Shown here: positions 8,370-17,302 of the stretch, piece by piece
Numbering within the stretch: position 1 is the stretch's first letter
Layout: every line of letters starts with the position of its first letter
DNA from: JBOZRQ01 sp050789255
GTDB taxonomy: Bacteria > Bacillota > Sulfobacillia > Symbiobacteriales > Symbiobacteriaceae
Direction: 5' to 3'
DNA length: 64,000 bases
Assembly: GCA_050789255.1 (NCBI GenBank)
Contig: JBOZRQ010000052.1
Location: 1-64,000, forward strand
Position numbers and translations under genes: made by a program
The notes under the pieces: model-generated
Seen by the model: the letters and a program-made list of their open reading frames with translations, nothing else
Database searches by the model: none
What the model was told of the DNA's origin: nothing

Positions 8370-8782
8370 ACTGGCCGCGGACTTTTCGAGGTTCCACCAC
8401 AAATTTCCATCACACCTCTTGCTATGGGAGGAATTTCTCGTGGAATCGCTGAAAATCGGGGGCCATAGGGGCAATGAGTCGCCGTTTTCGCTTGATCCCG
8501 GGCCAAAACGCCCCGTCTAGACCCAGAAACATCGACCCCAAGGGGCGAGCAGCCGCTTCAGCCATGCTATTCCACGACAAATTCCCTACCATATCGGCTG
8601 GCATCTGGGAAAAGATGGTGGAACCCAGCTTTCCATGGTCGCGGGCGAACGCCCAGACTCTGTGGATCCTCATCAAGTCCTGAACATCACGACCCACGGT
8701 AATCCGCGTGTGATGCCGGAATCCGCGAATCAGCAAACCCGCGGCCATATCATGTCTTTTGCCCCTGGGGGATGAGCACGTC
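8370..8782. other. Gene-free stretch, possibly decayed DNA
   Basis: About 410 bp of lower and more even GC than its surroundings. A minus-strand frame of about 105 codons stays open (ending at 8422) but has no ribosome site, no strong GC bias at third positions and no recognised family. AATCCGCG occurs twice near 8701-8728. No supported gene. Confidence 0.4.
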
Positions 8783-9100
8783 TTGATACCTGTAATGGCC
8801 GCACTGCTTTGGATTGTCCATGGGTACCTGCTGTACCGTGGCTGGGGCAAGTTCCGGCCGCACATCGCTCTGCTGCATGGTGTGCTGATCGGCGTCCTCG
8901 GGTTGGGTCTGCAGTGGCTAAACATGCCGCTGTGGGCGTTGCTTGGCGCCGGCGTCGCCGTCGGCGGGGTGGGTGCGCTGGGCCACGCCCTGGTACCGGG
9001 GCTCTGGCTGGGAGCCATCATCGGGCCGGCGCCGTTCACGCTGGGCGCCCAGGTCGGCGCCCTGGCTGTGGGGCTGGTCAAAAGGCCCAGGCTGGGGTAG
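8783..9100 (+). CDS. Small hydrophobic membrane protein of unknown function
   Basis: A protein of about 105 residues, nearly all hydrophobic, with three to four predicted membrane helices (VMAALLWIVHGYLLY, IALLHGVLIGVLGLGL, LWALLGAGVAVGGVGALG, and a final AIIGPAPFTLGAQVGALAVGLV). TTG codons at 8759 and 8783 are possible starts; 8783 has a GGGGGATGA sequence upstream. It sits 51 bp before lipA in the same direction. No family recognised; a role with LipA is not implied by sequence. Confidence 0.55.
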   Translation: MIPVMAALLWIVHGYLLYRGWGKFRPHIALLHGVLIGVLGLGLQWLNMPLWALLGAGVAVGGVGALGHALVPGLWLGAIIGPAPFTLGAQVGALAVGLVKRPRLG

Positions 9101-9151
9101 ACTGAATGGGTGGGCTCCGGATGTTTTTGCCTATAGAGGATGTGACTTTCC

Positions 9152-10105
9152 GTGGCCGATTTCCTGACCGATCCCGAGCTGGAACTCCCTGTTCTTCCCA
9201 GCCGTGCCAAGCAAGACGTCAGCCGTAAGCCCGAGTGGCTTAAGATCAACCTGCAGACCAACCCTGAGTTCGTCGAGCTCAAGAAGCTCATGCGCGACCA
9301 GGGCTTGCATACGGTCTGCGAGGAGGCCCGCTGCCCCAACATCTTCGAGTGTTGGAACCGGCGCACCGCCACCTTCATGATTCTGGGCGATGTCTGCACC
9401 AGGAACTGCGGCTTCTGCGCCGTCACCTCCGGCCTGCCGACCGAGCTCGACCTGGCCGAGCCCGAGCGGGTGGCCGACGCCTGCGTCCAAATGAATCTGA
9501 GGCACGTGGTGGTCACCTCGGTGGCTCGCGATGACCTGAAGGACGGCGGCGCCCAGATCTTCGCCGAAACCATTCGGGCGATCCGCCGCAAGAATCCCAC
9601 CACCGGCGTTGAGGTACTTATCCCCGACTTCCAGGGGAACTGGGACGCCCTGCAGTTGGTCATGGACGCCGAGCCCGACGTGCTCAACCACAACATCGAG
9701 ACCGTGCGCCGGCTGTCGGACCGGGTGCGCTCCCGGGCCAAGTATGACCGCTCCCTGGAGGTGCTCCGCCGGGCCAAGGAGATGAAGCCGCACATCAACA
9801 CCAAGTCCTCCATCATGGTGGGCCTTGGCGAGACCACGGCCGAACTGCACGAGGCCATGGATGACCTGCGGGCCCATGATGTTGATATCGTCACCTTCGG
9901 CCAGTATCTGCGGCCTTCGGTCAAGCACCTGGCCGTGGAGAAGTTCTATACCCCTAAGGAGTTCTACGACCTGCGTGAGGCGGGCCTGAAGCGGGGCTTC
10001 GCCCACGTGCAGTCCGGTCCCCTGGTCCGCTCCAGCTACCACGCCGACGAGCAGTCCGAGGGCGCCGTCCAGCGCCGCAAGGCCGAGGCGGAGGCCGCCA
10101 AGTAA
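9152..10105 (+). CDS. lipA: Lipoyl synthase
   Basis: Radical-SAM enzyme that inserts two sulfur atoms into protein-bound octanoyl groups to form lipoyl cofactor. The 317-residue protein has the LipA-specific cysteine motif CEEARCPNIFECW (auxiliary cluster), the radical-SAM CTRNCGFC motif, the VVTSVARDDLKDGG and NHNIETV segments, and the C-terminal RSSYHA with the cluster-ligating serine. The start is a GTG with AGAGGA upstream. It follows the E2 gene, whose lipoyl domain is a natural substrate. No octanoyltransferase or lipoate ligase is in the window. Confidence 0.97.
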   Translation: MADFLTDPELELPVLPSRAKQDVSRKPEWLKINLQTNPEFVELKKLMRDQGLHTVCEEARCPNIFECWNRRTATFMILGDVCTRNCGFCAVTSGLPTELDLAEPERVADACVQMNLRHVVVTSVARDDLKDGGAQIFAETIRAIRRKNPTTGVEVLIPDFQGNWDALQLVMDAEPDVLNHNIETVRRLSDRVRSRAKYDRSLEVLRRAKEMKPHINTKSSIMVGLGETTAELHEAMDDLRAHDVDIVTFGQYLRPSVKHLAVEKFYTPKEFYDLREAGLKRGFAHVQSGPLVRSSYHADEQSEGAVQRRKAEAEAAK

Positions 10106-10134
10106 TCCACACCCTCGCCGGCGGGCCGGGTTCG

Positions 10135-10350
10135 ATGGACTCCAACGAGTGCGGTCACTGCCTTACGCTGCTCTACGAAGAGGGGGCGGCTCCGGTCTAT
10201 CGGTCGCACCTGTTCTTCCACAGCCGCCACAGCGGGGTGGAGGAGGAGGCCAACGAAGGCCTGGCGGCTAGCGCAGGCGGCCGGCCCGTACTGATCGCCG
10301 TGGGCTCCAATAAGTTCGGCCACGCCCTGTGCGTCATCGAGGAAGTGTAA
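10135..10350 (+). CDS. Small hypothetical protein with a CGHC motif
   Basis: A 71-residue soluble protein beginning MDSNECGHCLTLLYEEG, with a CxxC pair near the N-terminus and a GRPVLIAVGSNKFGHALCVIEEV C-terminus. No family recognised. It lies 29 bp after lipA in the same direction and is followed directly by a strong terminator, which supports it being the last gene of that transcript. The ribosome site is weak. Confidence 0.55.
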   Translation: MDSNECGHCLTLLYEEGAAPVYRSHLFFHSRHSGVEEEANEGLAASAGGRPVLIAVGSNKFGHALCVIEEV

Positions 10351-10354
10351 GCTG

Positions 10355-10387
10355 CCCCTGCACGAGTGAACTCGTGCAGGGGTTTTT
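10355..10387 (+). terminator. Terminator after the lipA unit
   Basis: A 12-bp perfect stem (CCCCTGCACGAG/CTCGTGCAGGGG) with a 4-base loop is followed by five T residues. Confidence 0.95.
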
Positions 10388-10446
10388 GCTTTGTGAGAGA
10401 ACGTAGCCATAGCTCTTACAATTTCTGAAATGAGGCTGGGCTTCCG

Positions 10447-11811
10447 ATGAGCTATACCGCACCACCCAACGGCTTCCGTACGTTCTTAATCCTCTGGCTG
10501 TCGCAGTCGGTCTCGGTGGTCGGCAGCTCCCTGACCATGTTCGCGATCAACATCTGGCTGGTGCAGGTGGTCTTCCCACGGCCCGAGCAGCAGTCCGACC
10601 TGGCCTGGGCGCTGGCCGCCATCGGCTTGGCGTTCGGCGTGACGGGCCTGGTGGTCATGCCGTTTGCGGGCGCCCTCGCCGACCGGCTCGACCGGCGCAG
10701 GCTAAAGTTCTGGGCCGATGTGGCTCGCGCCGCACTCATTACGGGCACAGCGATCCTAATGGCCACCGGGGCGCTCCGGTTCTGGATGGTGCTCCCGATC
10801 ATCGTGGTGGCGACCGTCTTCACCGTGCTGCACGAGTCCGCCTTTGACGCTTCCTATGCCATGCTGGTGCCCGAGAAGCACCTGCCCAGGGCCAACGGCA
10901 TGATGCAGTCGCTCTGGGCGCTCTCGAGCATCATCTCCCCGGGGCTGGCGGCCTTTCTGATCTCCATGCCGGCCCTGGCCCGCCAGGGGGCGCTGCCCGG
11001 CACGGTCTCGGGGCTGCTCGCACCCCTTCAGAACGGCTCCGCCTTGGCCCTGGGCCTGGATGGCATCTCCTTCCTGCTCTCCGCTGCGGTGCTCCTGTTC
11101 CTGCAGATTCCGTCGCCGCTCGCTGCGGGGCAGGAGCGGCCCCGGCTCAGGGAGGATATTCAGATCGGGGCGCTCTACGTTTGGCGCCGGCGCCCGCTGG
11201 TCTGGCTGCTGGGGACCTACGCCGTCTTCAATCTGCTGCTGCCACTGGGGGTCTTCCTGCCCCTGATCGTCAAGCAAGGCCTAGCGCCGGACTGGTCCTC
11301 CCGGGGTTACACATACGAGACCGCCCTGGCCTTGATCAACACCATGGGGGCCGCCGGCGGCCTGGCAGGCGGAGCGCTGATCAGCCTGTGGGGCGGATTC
11401 CGCTCACGCCGGGTCCTGGTGGTGCTGGTTTCGGTGCTCAGCGGTTCTCTTGTTCAGATCCTCTTCGGTCTGACACCGTCCTTCTACATAGCGGCCGGGG
11501 CCGTCTTCGTGCTCCACATGGGCTTCCCCATCGGCAACGCCCACTCCCAGGCGGTGTGGCAGGCCCAGGTGCCGCGGGAGCTCCAGGGCCGGGTCTTCGC
11601 CGTACGGCGGGTGATTGGCGGGAGCATGGGGCCGCTGGGGCAGGTGCTGGCGGGCGCCCTCGCCGGGGCGATGAGCCCGGGCGCCGGCCTCGCCCTGCTG
11701 GGCGCCATCACAGCGGTCTTCTGCACCATCCAGATCTTCAATCCCATGCTGATGCGGGTGGAGGACAAGGAGTACCTCGACCGGATGGCGGCGCTCGCCT
11801 CGGAAGGCTGA
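10447..11811 (+). CDS. MFS-family efflux transporter
   Basis: A 454-residue integral membrane protein with about twelve helices. It has the MFS_3-like enterobactin-exporter style: an N-terminal LWLSQSVSVVGSSLTMFAINIWL helix, a loop motif GALADRLDRRRLKFWADVARA between helices 2 and 3 (the DRxxRR motif), and an R-rich RVFAVRRVIGGSMGPLGQVLAGALAG helix in the second half. Such proteins export small compounds or siderophores by proton antiport; the substrate is not predictable. A monocistronic unit, though a lipoprotein gene follows within 50 bp. Confidence 0.88.
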   Translation: MSYTAPPNGFRTFLILWLSQSVSVVGSSLTMFAINIWLVQVVFPRPEQQSDLAWALAAIGLAFGVTGLVVMPFAGALADRLDRRRLKFWADVARAALITGTAILMATGALRFWMVLPIIVVATVFTVLHESAFDASYAMLVPEKHLPRANGMMQSLWALSSIISPGLAAFLISMPALARQGALPGTVSGLLAPLQNGSALALGLDGISFLLSAAVLLFLQIPSPLAAGQERPRLREDIQIGALYVWRRRPLVWLLGTYAVFNLLLPLGVFLPLIVKQGLAPDWSSRGYTYETALALINTMGAAGGLAGGALISLWGGFRSRRVLVVLVSVLSGSLVQILFGLTPSFYIAAGAVFVLHMGFPIGNAHSQAVWQAQVPRELQGRVFAVRRVIGGSMGPLGQVLAGALAGAMSPGAGLALLGAITAVFCTIQIFNPMLMRVEDKEYLDRMAALASEG

Positions 11812-11858
11812 AACGCGCCTGGCGTCACCTCACGTCTATCGGGATAGAGGTGAAGAAC

Positions 11859-12671
11859 GTGATCAGAAAGTTTCTCGGAGCGCTGCTGACCCTGATCCTG
11901 GCAGCGGGCTGCAACACCGCCGGACCAAAGGAGCCGACGGTGCCTTCGACGCCGGGCGTGGAGTGGTCGAAGTCGCCCACCGACGTGGTGTTTCAGATCT
12001 ATACCTGGGGCGGGTTCATGGCATCGATCGATCGGCACGCCCAGTTTCCTGAGCTGACGGTCTTCGGCGACGGCCGGGTGGTCTATCAGAAGCGCAACAG
12101 TGACTGGACAGGACAGGTGCTGGAGGCGAAGCTGACCGAGAAGCAGATGGCGGACCTGCTCGGGGGAGGCCTGAAGGCCACGGAGGGCCTGAAGCGGGAG
12201 TACACCGGGTTCCCTGCCACCGACATGCCCACTACGCATTTCTACCTGGCCACGACTAAGGCGAAGCGCCAGGTCAGCGTCTACGGCTTTGGCGTGGAAC
12301 CCCAGGACCAGGAAGAGGACCGGGCCGTCATGGACCGGCTGCGGGCGCTGCGCAACTCCTTCCTGGGCGCCGCCGCAGCGGCCGGACCCAAGGAGTTCGT
12401 GCCCGACGAGGTCAGCTTGCTCACGGAGCCCATGGGGTCCGACGAGGGTACCACGAGGCTGAAGTCCTGGCCGGCGGAGCTGCCCGCCTTGCCCGTGGCC
12501 CCCGCGGGGGACCCCGAGGGGATCGGGCGGGCCAAGCACAAGGGCGCCGAAGCCGCCGCCCTCGTCAAGGAGGTCGGCCTTCTGAAGGTGGTGCCGTACC
12601 GGGTTGGCGATAAGTTCTACCGGGTCGCTGTCCGCCCCGTCCTGCCCGAACTCGCCGTGGAAGCCCCGTAA
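11859..12671 (+). CDS. Hypothetical lipoprotein
   Basis: A 270-residue secreted protein. The N-terminal KFLGALLTLILAAGC is a signal peptide ending in a lipobox (LAAGC), so the mature protein should be lipid-anchored on the outside of the membrane. The GTG at 11859 has GAGGTGA six bases upstream and starts exactly before the signal peptide. The mature part has no recognised domain; it contains FQIYTWGGFMA and VFGDGRVVYQKR, suggestive of a small beta-rich domain. A terminator shared with the convergent MBL gene follows. Confidence 0.75.
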   Translation: MIRKFLGALLTLILAAGCNTAGPKEPTVPSTPGVEWSKSPTDVVFQIYTWGGFMASIDRHAQFPELTVFGDGRVVYQKRNSDWTGQVLEAKLTEKQMADLLGGGLKATEGLKREYTGFPATDMPTTHFYLATTKAKRQVSVYGFGVEPQDQEEDRAVMDRLRALRNSFLGAAAAAGPKEFVPDEVSLLTEPMGSDEGTTRLKSWPAELPALPVAPAGDPEGIGRAKHKGAEAAALVKEVGLLKVVPYRVGDKFYRVAVRPVLPELAVEAP

Positions 12672-12676
12672 AGCAA

Positions 12677-12700
12677 AAGCCGCCCAACCGGGCGGCTTCT
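12677..12700. terminator. Bidirectional terminator
   Basis: A 9-bp stem (AAGCCGCCC/GGGCGGCTT) with A-rich DNA on one side and T-rich DNA on the other separates two convergent genes, so it can serve both. Confidence 0.8.
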
Positions 12701-12704
12701 GTAT

Positions 12705-13643
12705 TTAGTCAGCCTGCACGAACCGGCTCCCCTTGCGGAGCAGCCGGCCCTGCTTCTCCATGTAGACCAGGTGGGCCAAGGTCTCGGACATGGCGAACCG
12801 GATCTGGTGGACGGTGAGTGTCTGCGGGGTGAAGATCTGCTCGCAGACCTCCCAGGCGGTGGCGCCCTTCATGGTGCCGCAGGGGCGCTCCATGGCGTTC
12901 AGCCGCTCCCCGTGGTGCTTACGGATCTCCTTGGCGCGCCCGGCCACATCCTCGATCACCGTGCGGTGGCCCGGCAGGGCCAGCTTGGCGCCAAGCGCCT
13001 CAAGGGCGGCGAGGGAGCGTATGTAATCATCCAGCGGGTTCGGGCGGCACTTGGGCCACAGGCTGACGTTCGGGGTGATCTTGTTTAAGATCATGTCGTT
13101 GGCGAAGAGCAGCCCGCTCTCGGAGTTCCAGAAGATCGCCAAGCCGTCCGAATGGCCCGGGGTCCAGATCACCTCATACTCAGCCGCACCGATGCGGAAC
13201 TTGGAGCCCGTCGGCAGCGGGGTCAGCTTGGGAGCGGGCTGTACCCGGTCCCACTGATCGAGGTGGTGCTGACCGATTCCCCGGGCCGTCTCTTCGGGCA
13301 TGCCGTGCTCCGCGAAGAGGGACCGCAGGGCTTCGGCCTGGGTGTTCATATCCTCGCCCCAGAAGAGCTCGACCTGCCGTAGTTCCGGCTCGTGCATGAA
13401 GGCGGGCGCCCCGGTCAGCTCCTGGAGCCACCCGGCGGCGCCCAGGTGGTCGGGGTGGTAGTGAGTGATCAGAATCTGGTCGATATCCTGCGCGCGGATG
13501 CCCAGGTCGGCGAAGGCCCGGGGCCAGGCGTCCTCGGCCAGCTCATCGTGGAAGCCCGTGTCCACCAGGGTCCAGCCGGAGGGTCCCTTCGCCAGGTAGC
13601 AGTTTACGTATTTGAGCGGAATCGGGATCGGAATTGGCACCAT
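12705..13643 (-). CDS. MBL-fold metallo-hydrolase
   Basis: A 312-residue cytosolic protein of the metallo-beta-lactamase fold. It shows the first strand region LVDTGFHDEL, the metal-binding HYHPDH motif (THYHPDHLGAAGW), the third-ligand GHSDG, and a final GHRTV histidine. The C-terminal ~70 residues are helical and contain HQIRFAMSETLAHLVYMEKQGRL, the winged-helix tail seen in some MBL hydrolases. The substrate is unknown; family members include lactonases, thioesterases and glyoxalases. It is divergent from the PLD-like gene. Confidence 0.87.
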   Translation of the reverse strand: MVPIPIPIPLKYVNCYLAKGPSGWTLVDTGFHDELAEDAWPRAFADLGIRAQDIDQILITHYHPDHLGAAGWLQELTGAPAFMHEPELRQVELFWGEDMNTQAEALRSLFAEHGMPEETARGIGQHHLDQWDRVQPAPKLTPLPTGSKFRIGAAEYEVIWTPGHSDGLAIFWNSESGLLFANDMILNKITPNVSLWPKCRPNPLDDYIRSLAALEALGAKLALPGHRTVIEDVAGRAKEIRKHHGERLNAMERPCGTMKGATAWEVCEQIFTPQTLTVHQIRFAMSETLAHLVYMEKQGRLLRKGSRFVQAD

Positions 13644-13801
13644 AAAGATGTCGGGAGCGACCTGGATCGGGGTTTGATATGGTGGCTGCAGGGCGGTAGC
13701 CTCCTATTTTGACCACCAGTTCACGGCAGGCGATTTGCGCCAGCAAAGCGAATCCCACCAGGTGGCGTTTTCGACATTGAGCGAACGGAAGTGTGTAGAG
13801 C

Positions 13802-15880
13802 GTGTCACGGCGTCTAGTTTCCGCATCGGTCGCCTTCCTCCTGCTGGTTCCCACCCTGGCGGCCTGCGCTGCCAAGAACGACCCGGAGGCGGCGAAGGAG
13901 ATCCGGATCTATCAGGTGCTCCCCGTGGCCCGGGAGAAGAGCCAGTTCGTGCAGAGGGACGGCGAGGGCGAAATGATCGCCCTGATCAACACCGGCGCCA
14001 AGGACCGCACGATCACGAACTGGGTGGTCGAGACGGGCTCAGGTAAGGCGCAGCTGCCCAAGGTGACGATTGAGGCTGGCCGTACCATCTACCTCGCCAA
14101 CGACGGCGAGTACTTCCGCAAATACTGGAACTACAAGCCCGACTTCGAGTACGGCACCGACGCCGACAAGTCCGTCCCCGATCTGAAGCTGGTGGACGGC
14201 AAGGCGCCGTTGATGAAAGACAGCGGCGACGTGGTGCGCCTTTTGGACGACAAGGGCGCCGTCGTCGATATTGTAGCATATGGCAACGCAGCGAGCCCGC
14301 CGGCGCCCTGGAGCGGGCCTGCGGTGCAGTTGATCAACTCCTTCCCGCTCACCCCGGCCAACCAGGTGATCACCCGGATTCACCCGGGGGCAACGGCAGC
14401 CTCCTTCTCCGGCGGCACCAACCTGGCGCCCGAGCGGGTCTTCTTTGCCGGGCAGGGCAACTTCCCGGTGAAGACCGTGACCGGCGAGATGACCCTGACG
14501 GCCGCCTCGGCGCCCGACAACGCCGGCCAGCTGATGTGGAGCCTGATCGACGGGGCGAAGAAGACGATCCGCCTGGCGGGCTACCAGTTCAACAACAAGG
14601 AGCTGGCGGCCAAGCTGATCCAGGCCGTGGGGCGCGGCGTCAAGGTCCAGGTCGCCATCGAACGGAACCCCGGCGGCTCGGACATGTACGACTCCGACAA
14701 GGAAGCGCTGGAGATGCTGGACAAGGGCGGCGTGGAGGTGCTCTTCTACTACAAGTGGGACGGTGACCTGTCGACCCGCATCAATCCCATGCACGCCAAG
14801 TACGGCATCTTCGACGATGAGACCGTCATGGTGGTATCGGGCAACTACGTGGGCAGCGTCTATAACACGGCGGATCCCACCTGCGGCAACCGGGAGTGGA
14901 TGGCGGCGATCAAGGGGCCTGGCGTGGTCAACCTCTGGCGCGAGGTCTGGGATTTCGACTTCGCCCAGAACAACGCCGATGTACGCAAGTACGACGCCAA
15001 GCTCGATGCGCCCCTCGAGCCCGACACCTACGACGCCGGGCCCTGCATCACGTACACCGCCGTCAAGCCCCAGCCGGTGACCATGACCGCCAACGCCAGC
15101 ATCACCCGGATTCTCTCCCCGGACAACACCATGGACCGGGAGAGCGGGTTCCTGGGGCAGCTGCGCAGCGCCAAGCAGGAGCTGCTGATCAGCGCGAACT
15201 ACATCTACAAATGGTGGGGCCCTGCCAGCGCCACCGAGAACCTGACCAAGTACCCGCAGCCCTACCTGACCGAGATCCTCGCCGTCGCCCGCCGGGGCGT
15301 CGACGTGAAGGTGCTGCTCGACCGCCGCAACGTGAACGTGAACTCGGCCCGTGACAACCACGAGGTGGTGGGGTACCTGAACGGTCTCGCCAAGAAGGAG
15401 GGCCTGAAGCTGGAGGCCCGCCTGGTCAACATGGACGAATCCGGCGTGGGCCGCACCTACCACAACAAGTCGCTGATCGTCGACGACGCGGTGATCATCT
15501 CCAGCATAAACGGGTCGGAGAACTCCTTCCGCTATGCCCGCGAGATGGCGATCAAGATCGCAGGGGCGCCGCAGTTCACCCAGTACTATCGTGACCTGTT
15601 CACGCACGACTGGAAGGCCAGCGAGCGGCCCAACTACCCCTGGGACGTGATGGCGCTGCCCCGCAACAACGGCACCTTCATCGACTGGTCCCGCAACGCC
15701 GAGCTCGACGTCGTGAAGTACGAGGTCTACTATAAGCAGGCCGCCGGCGACACCTGGACCAAGGTGGCCGAGGTGGGGCGCCCGGGCTACGAGGACTCCC
15801 ACTTCACCGGCATCTGGGGCGTCGTGGCGGTGACCAAGGACGGCCTGAAGTCAAACTACGCCGAGATCGAACGCAAGTAA
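13802..15880 (+). CDS. Secreted lipoprotein with lamin-tail and phospholipase D-like domains
   Basis: A 692-residue extracellular lipoprotein. The signal peptide ends in LAAC. Residues about 35-180 resemble a lamin-tail (LTD) beta-sandwich (GEMIALINTGAKDRTITNWVVET, VVRLLDDKGAVVDIVAYGN). Two PLD repeats follow: HAKYGIFDDETVMVVSGN at about 340 and HNKSLIVDDAVIISSINGSENS at about 560, each with the HxK-type pair needed for a phosphatidyl-type covalent His intermediate. A C-terminal fibronectin-like stretch ends the protein. PLD enzymes act on phosphodiesters (lipids or nucleic acids); LTD domains are often found on secreted nucleases, so extracellular DNA degradation is plausible. A sensor kinase gene follows 24 bp later. 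Confidence 0.85.
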   Translation: MSRRLVSASVAFLLLVPTLAACAAKNDPEAAKEIRIYQVLPVAREKSQFVQRDGEGEMIALINTGAKDRTITNWVVETGSGKAQLPKVTIEAGRTIYLANDGEYFRKYWNYKPDFEYGTDADKSVPDLKLVDGKAPLMKDSGDVVRLLDDKGAVVDIVAYGNAASPPAPWSGPAVQLINSFPLTPANQVITRIHPGATAASFSGGTNLAPERVFFAGQGNFPVKTVTGEMTLTAASAPDNAGQLMWSLIDGAKKTIRLAGYQFNNKELAAKLIQAVGRGVKVQVAIERNPGGSDMYDSDKEALEMLDKGGVEVLFYYKWDGDLSTRINPMHAKYGIFDDETVMVVSGNYVGSVYNTADPTCGNREWMAAIKGPGVVNLWREVWDFDFAQNNADVRKYDAKLDAPLEPDTYDAGPCITYTAVKPQPVTMTANASITRILSPDNTMDRESGFLGQLRSAKQELLISANYIYKWWGPASATENLTKYPQPYLTEILAVARRGVDVKVLLDRRNVNVNSARDNHEVVGYLNGLAKKEGLKLEARLVNMDESGVGRTYHNKSLIVDDAVIISSINGSENSFRYAREMAIKIAGAPQFTQYYRDLFTHDWKASERPNYPWDVMALPRNNGTFIDWSRNAELDVVKYEVYYKQAAGDTWTKVAEVGRPGYEDSHFTGIWGVVAVTKDGLKSNYAEIERK

Positions 15881-15904
15881 CCCCGTACAGGAGGCGGCGC
15901 CGCC

Positions 15905-17200
15905 ATGAAGGAACGGACGCAGAAACGGCTGCTCTATATCGTCCTGATCGGCAGCGGCCTGGCGCTGCTGGTGAGCCTCCTGGGCGGGGCCGCCGCCCGG
16001 TACGGCACCGGCCTGGTGCTGCTGGCGATGGTGGGGCTCTTCATCTGGGAGATGCGGCGCCCCGAGGAGCGGGAGGAGCTGCCGCCCCAGGAACTGTTGG
16101 AGTCGATCTCCAGCTTCGACACCACCCTGCGCATTGGCGATGAGACCCTGGCCTACCTGCGCCAGGGGCTGAACGAAGAGTCGGCTCAGAAGATCTGCGA
16201 GATCATTCACAAGATCACCGAGGTCGATGCGGTCGCCATCACCGACGATAAGAAGATCCTCGGCTTCCACGGGGTCGGCTGCCGCCGGCACCAGCAGGGC
16301 GGCCCGATCCTGACCGGCGCCACCCGCACCGTGATCGACTCCGGCGAGACCATGATCGTCACCGACCCCAAGATCCTCTCCTGCGATGAGCCGGGCTGTC
16401 CCCATCCGCTGAAGAGCGCCATCATCACCCCGCTGAAGTATCGGGGCCAGGTGGTGGGCACCTTCAAGCTCTACCGGACCTCATCGCAGCCCCTGCCCAG
16501 CTATGTGGCCCGGCTCGGCATCTCCATCGCGGCGTTGCTCGGCCTGCAGATCGAGGCCGCCGAGGCCGACCGCCACCGCCAGCTGGTGACCAAGGCCCGC
16601 CTGGAGGCGCTTCAGGCCCAGATCCGGCCGCATTTCCTGTTCAACGTGCTCAACACGATCATCATGTTCAGCCGGACGGATGTGGAGAAGTCCCGGGAGC
16701 TGTTGATCACCCTGTCGCAGTTCTTCCGGCGCTCGCTCTCCTACCGGGGGAACCTGATTACCCTGGCGGATGAGATCGAGTACATCAACACCTACCTCTC
16801 CCTGGAGAAGGCTCGCTTTGGCGAGAAGCTCCAGGTCAAAATGAAGGTCGACCCCCGGGTGATGGGGGTGCAGGTGCCGATCCTGACCCTGCAGCCGTTG
16901 GTGGAGAACTCGGTGGTCCACGGGCTGGCGCCGAAGGAGGAGGGGGGCATGGTCGGCATCCGGGCCCACCGGGTGCGCGACGAGATCCACGTCTTCATCG
17001 CCGACAACGGCATCGGCATGGACAAGGAGCGGCTCCGCCGGGTCTTCGAGGAAGGCTTTGGCAACAACATGGGCCTCGGCCTGACCAACGTGAACGACCG
17101 CTTGATTTCGCTGTACGGCGAGAAGTACCGTCTCCAGGTGAAGAGCCGGCCGGGGCGGGGCACGGCGATCCGGGTGCGAATCCCGCTCGGAAGCGTGTAA
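15905..17200 (+). CDS. LytS-family sensor histidine kinase
   Basis: A 431-residue membrane sensor. Two N-terminal helices (LLYIVLIGSGLALLVSLLGG, GLVLLAMVGLFIW) are followed by a GAF-like domain (about 75-215; VDAVAITDDKKILGFHG, CHPLKSAIITPLKY-type cysteine-containing loop CDEPGCPHP), then the LytS histidine motif QIRPHFLFNVLNTI and a HATPase region (LVENSVVHGL, DNGIGM, GLGLTNVNDRL). GAF cysteines might bind a metal or redox ligand. It phosphorylates the LytT-type regulator encoded 100 bp downstream. The RBS AGGAGGCGGCG is strong. Confidence 0.93.
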   Translation: MKERTQKRLLYIVLIGSGLALLVSLLGGAAARYGTGLVLLAMVGLFIWEMRRPEEREELPPQELLESISSFDTTLRIGDETLAYLRQGLNEESAQKICEIIHKITEVDAVAITDDKKILGFHGVGCRRHQQGGPILTGATRTVIDSGETMIVTDPKILSCDEPGCPHPLKSAIITPLKYRGQVVGTFKLYRTSSQPLPSYVARLGISIAALLGLQIEAAEADRHRQLVTKARLEALQAQIRPHFLFNVLNTIIMFSRTDVEKSRELLITLSQFFRRSLSYRGNLITLADEIEYINTYLSLEKARFGEKLQVKMKVDPRVMGVQVPILTLQPLVENSVVHGLAPKEEGGMVGIRAHRVRDEIHVFIADNGIGMDKERLRRVFEEGFGNNMGLGLTNVNDRLISLYGEKYRLQVKSRPGRGTAIRVRIPLGSV

Positions 17201-17302
17201 TTCGCCGCAGAAATCTGATGATCCATCGCACAGCTCTTGGCAAAGGTGCGTCCTACGGAATATCATAGTTGCCACAGATGGGCCAAAGGAGCGGAGTGGG
17301 GC

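Noticed and set aside
8422..9924. Long 500-codon open frame on the minus strand opposite lipA
   Set aside because: Most of it is the complement of the strongly conserved lipA gene. No ribosome site or recognised domain; the tail in 8422-8750 is not convincingly coding.
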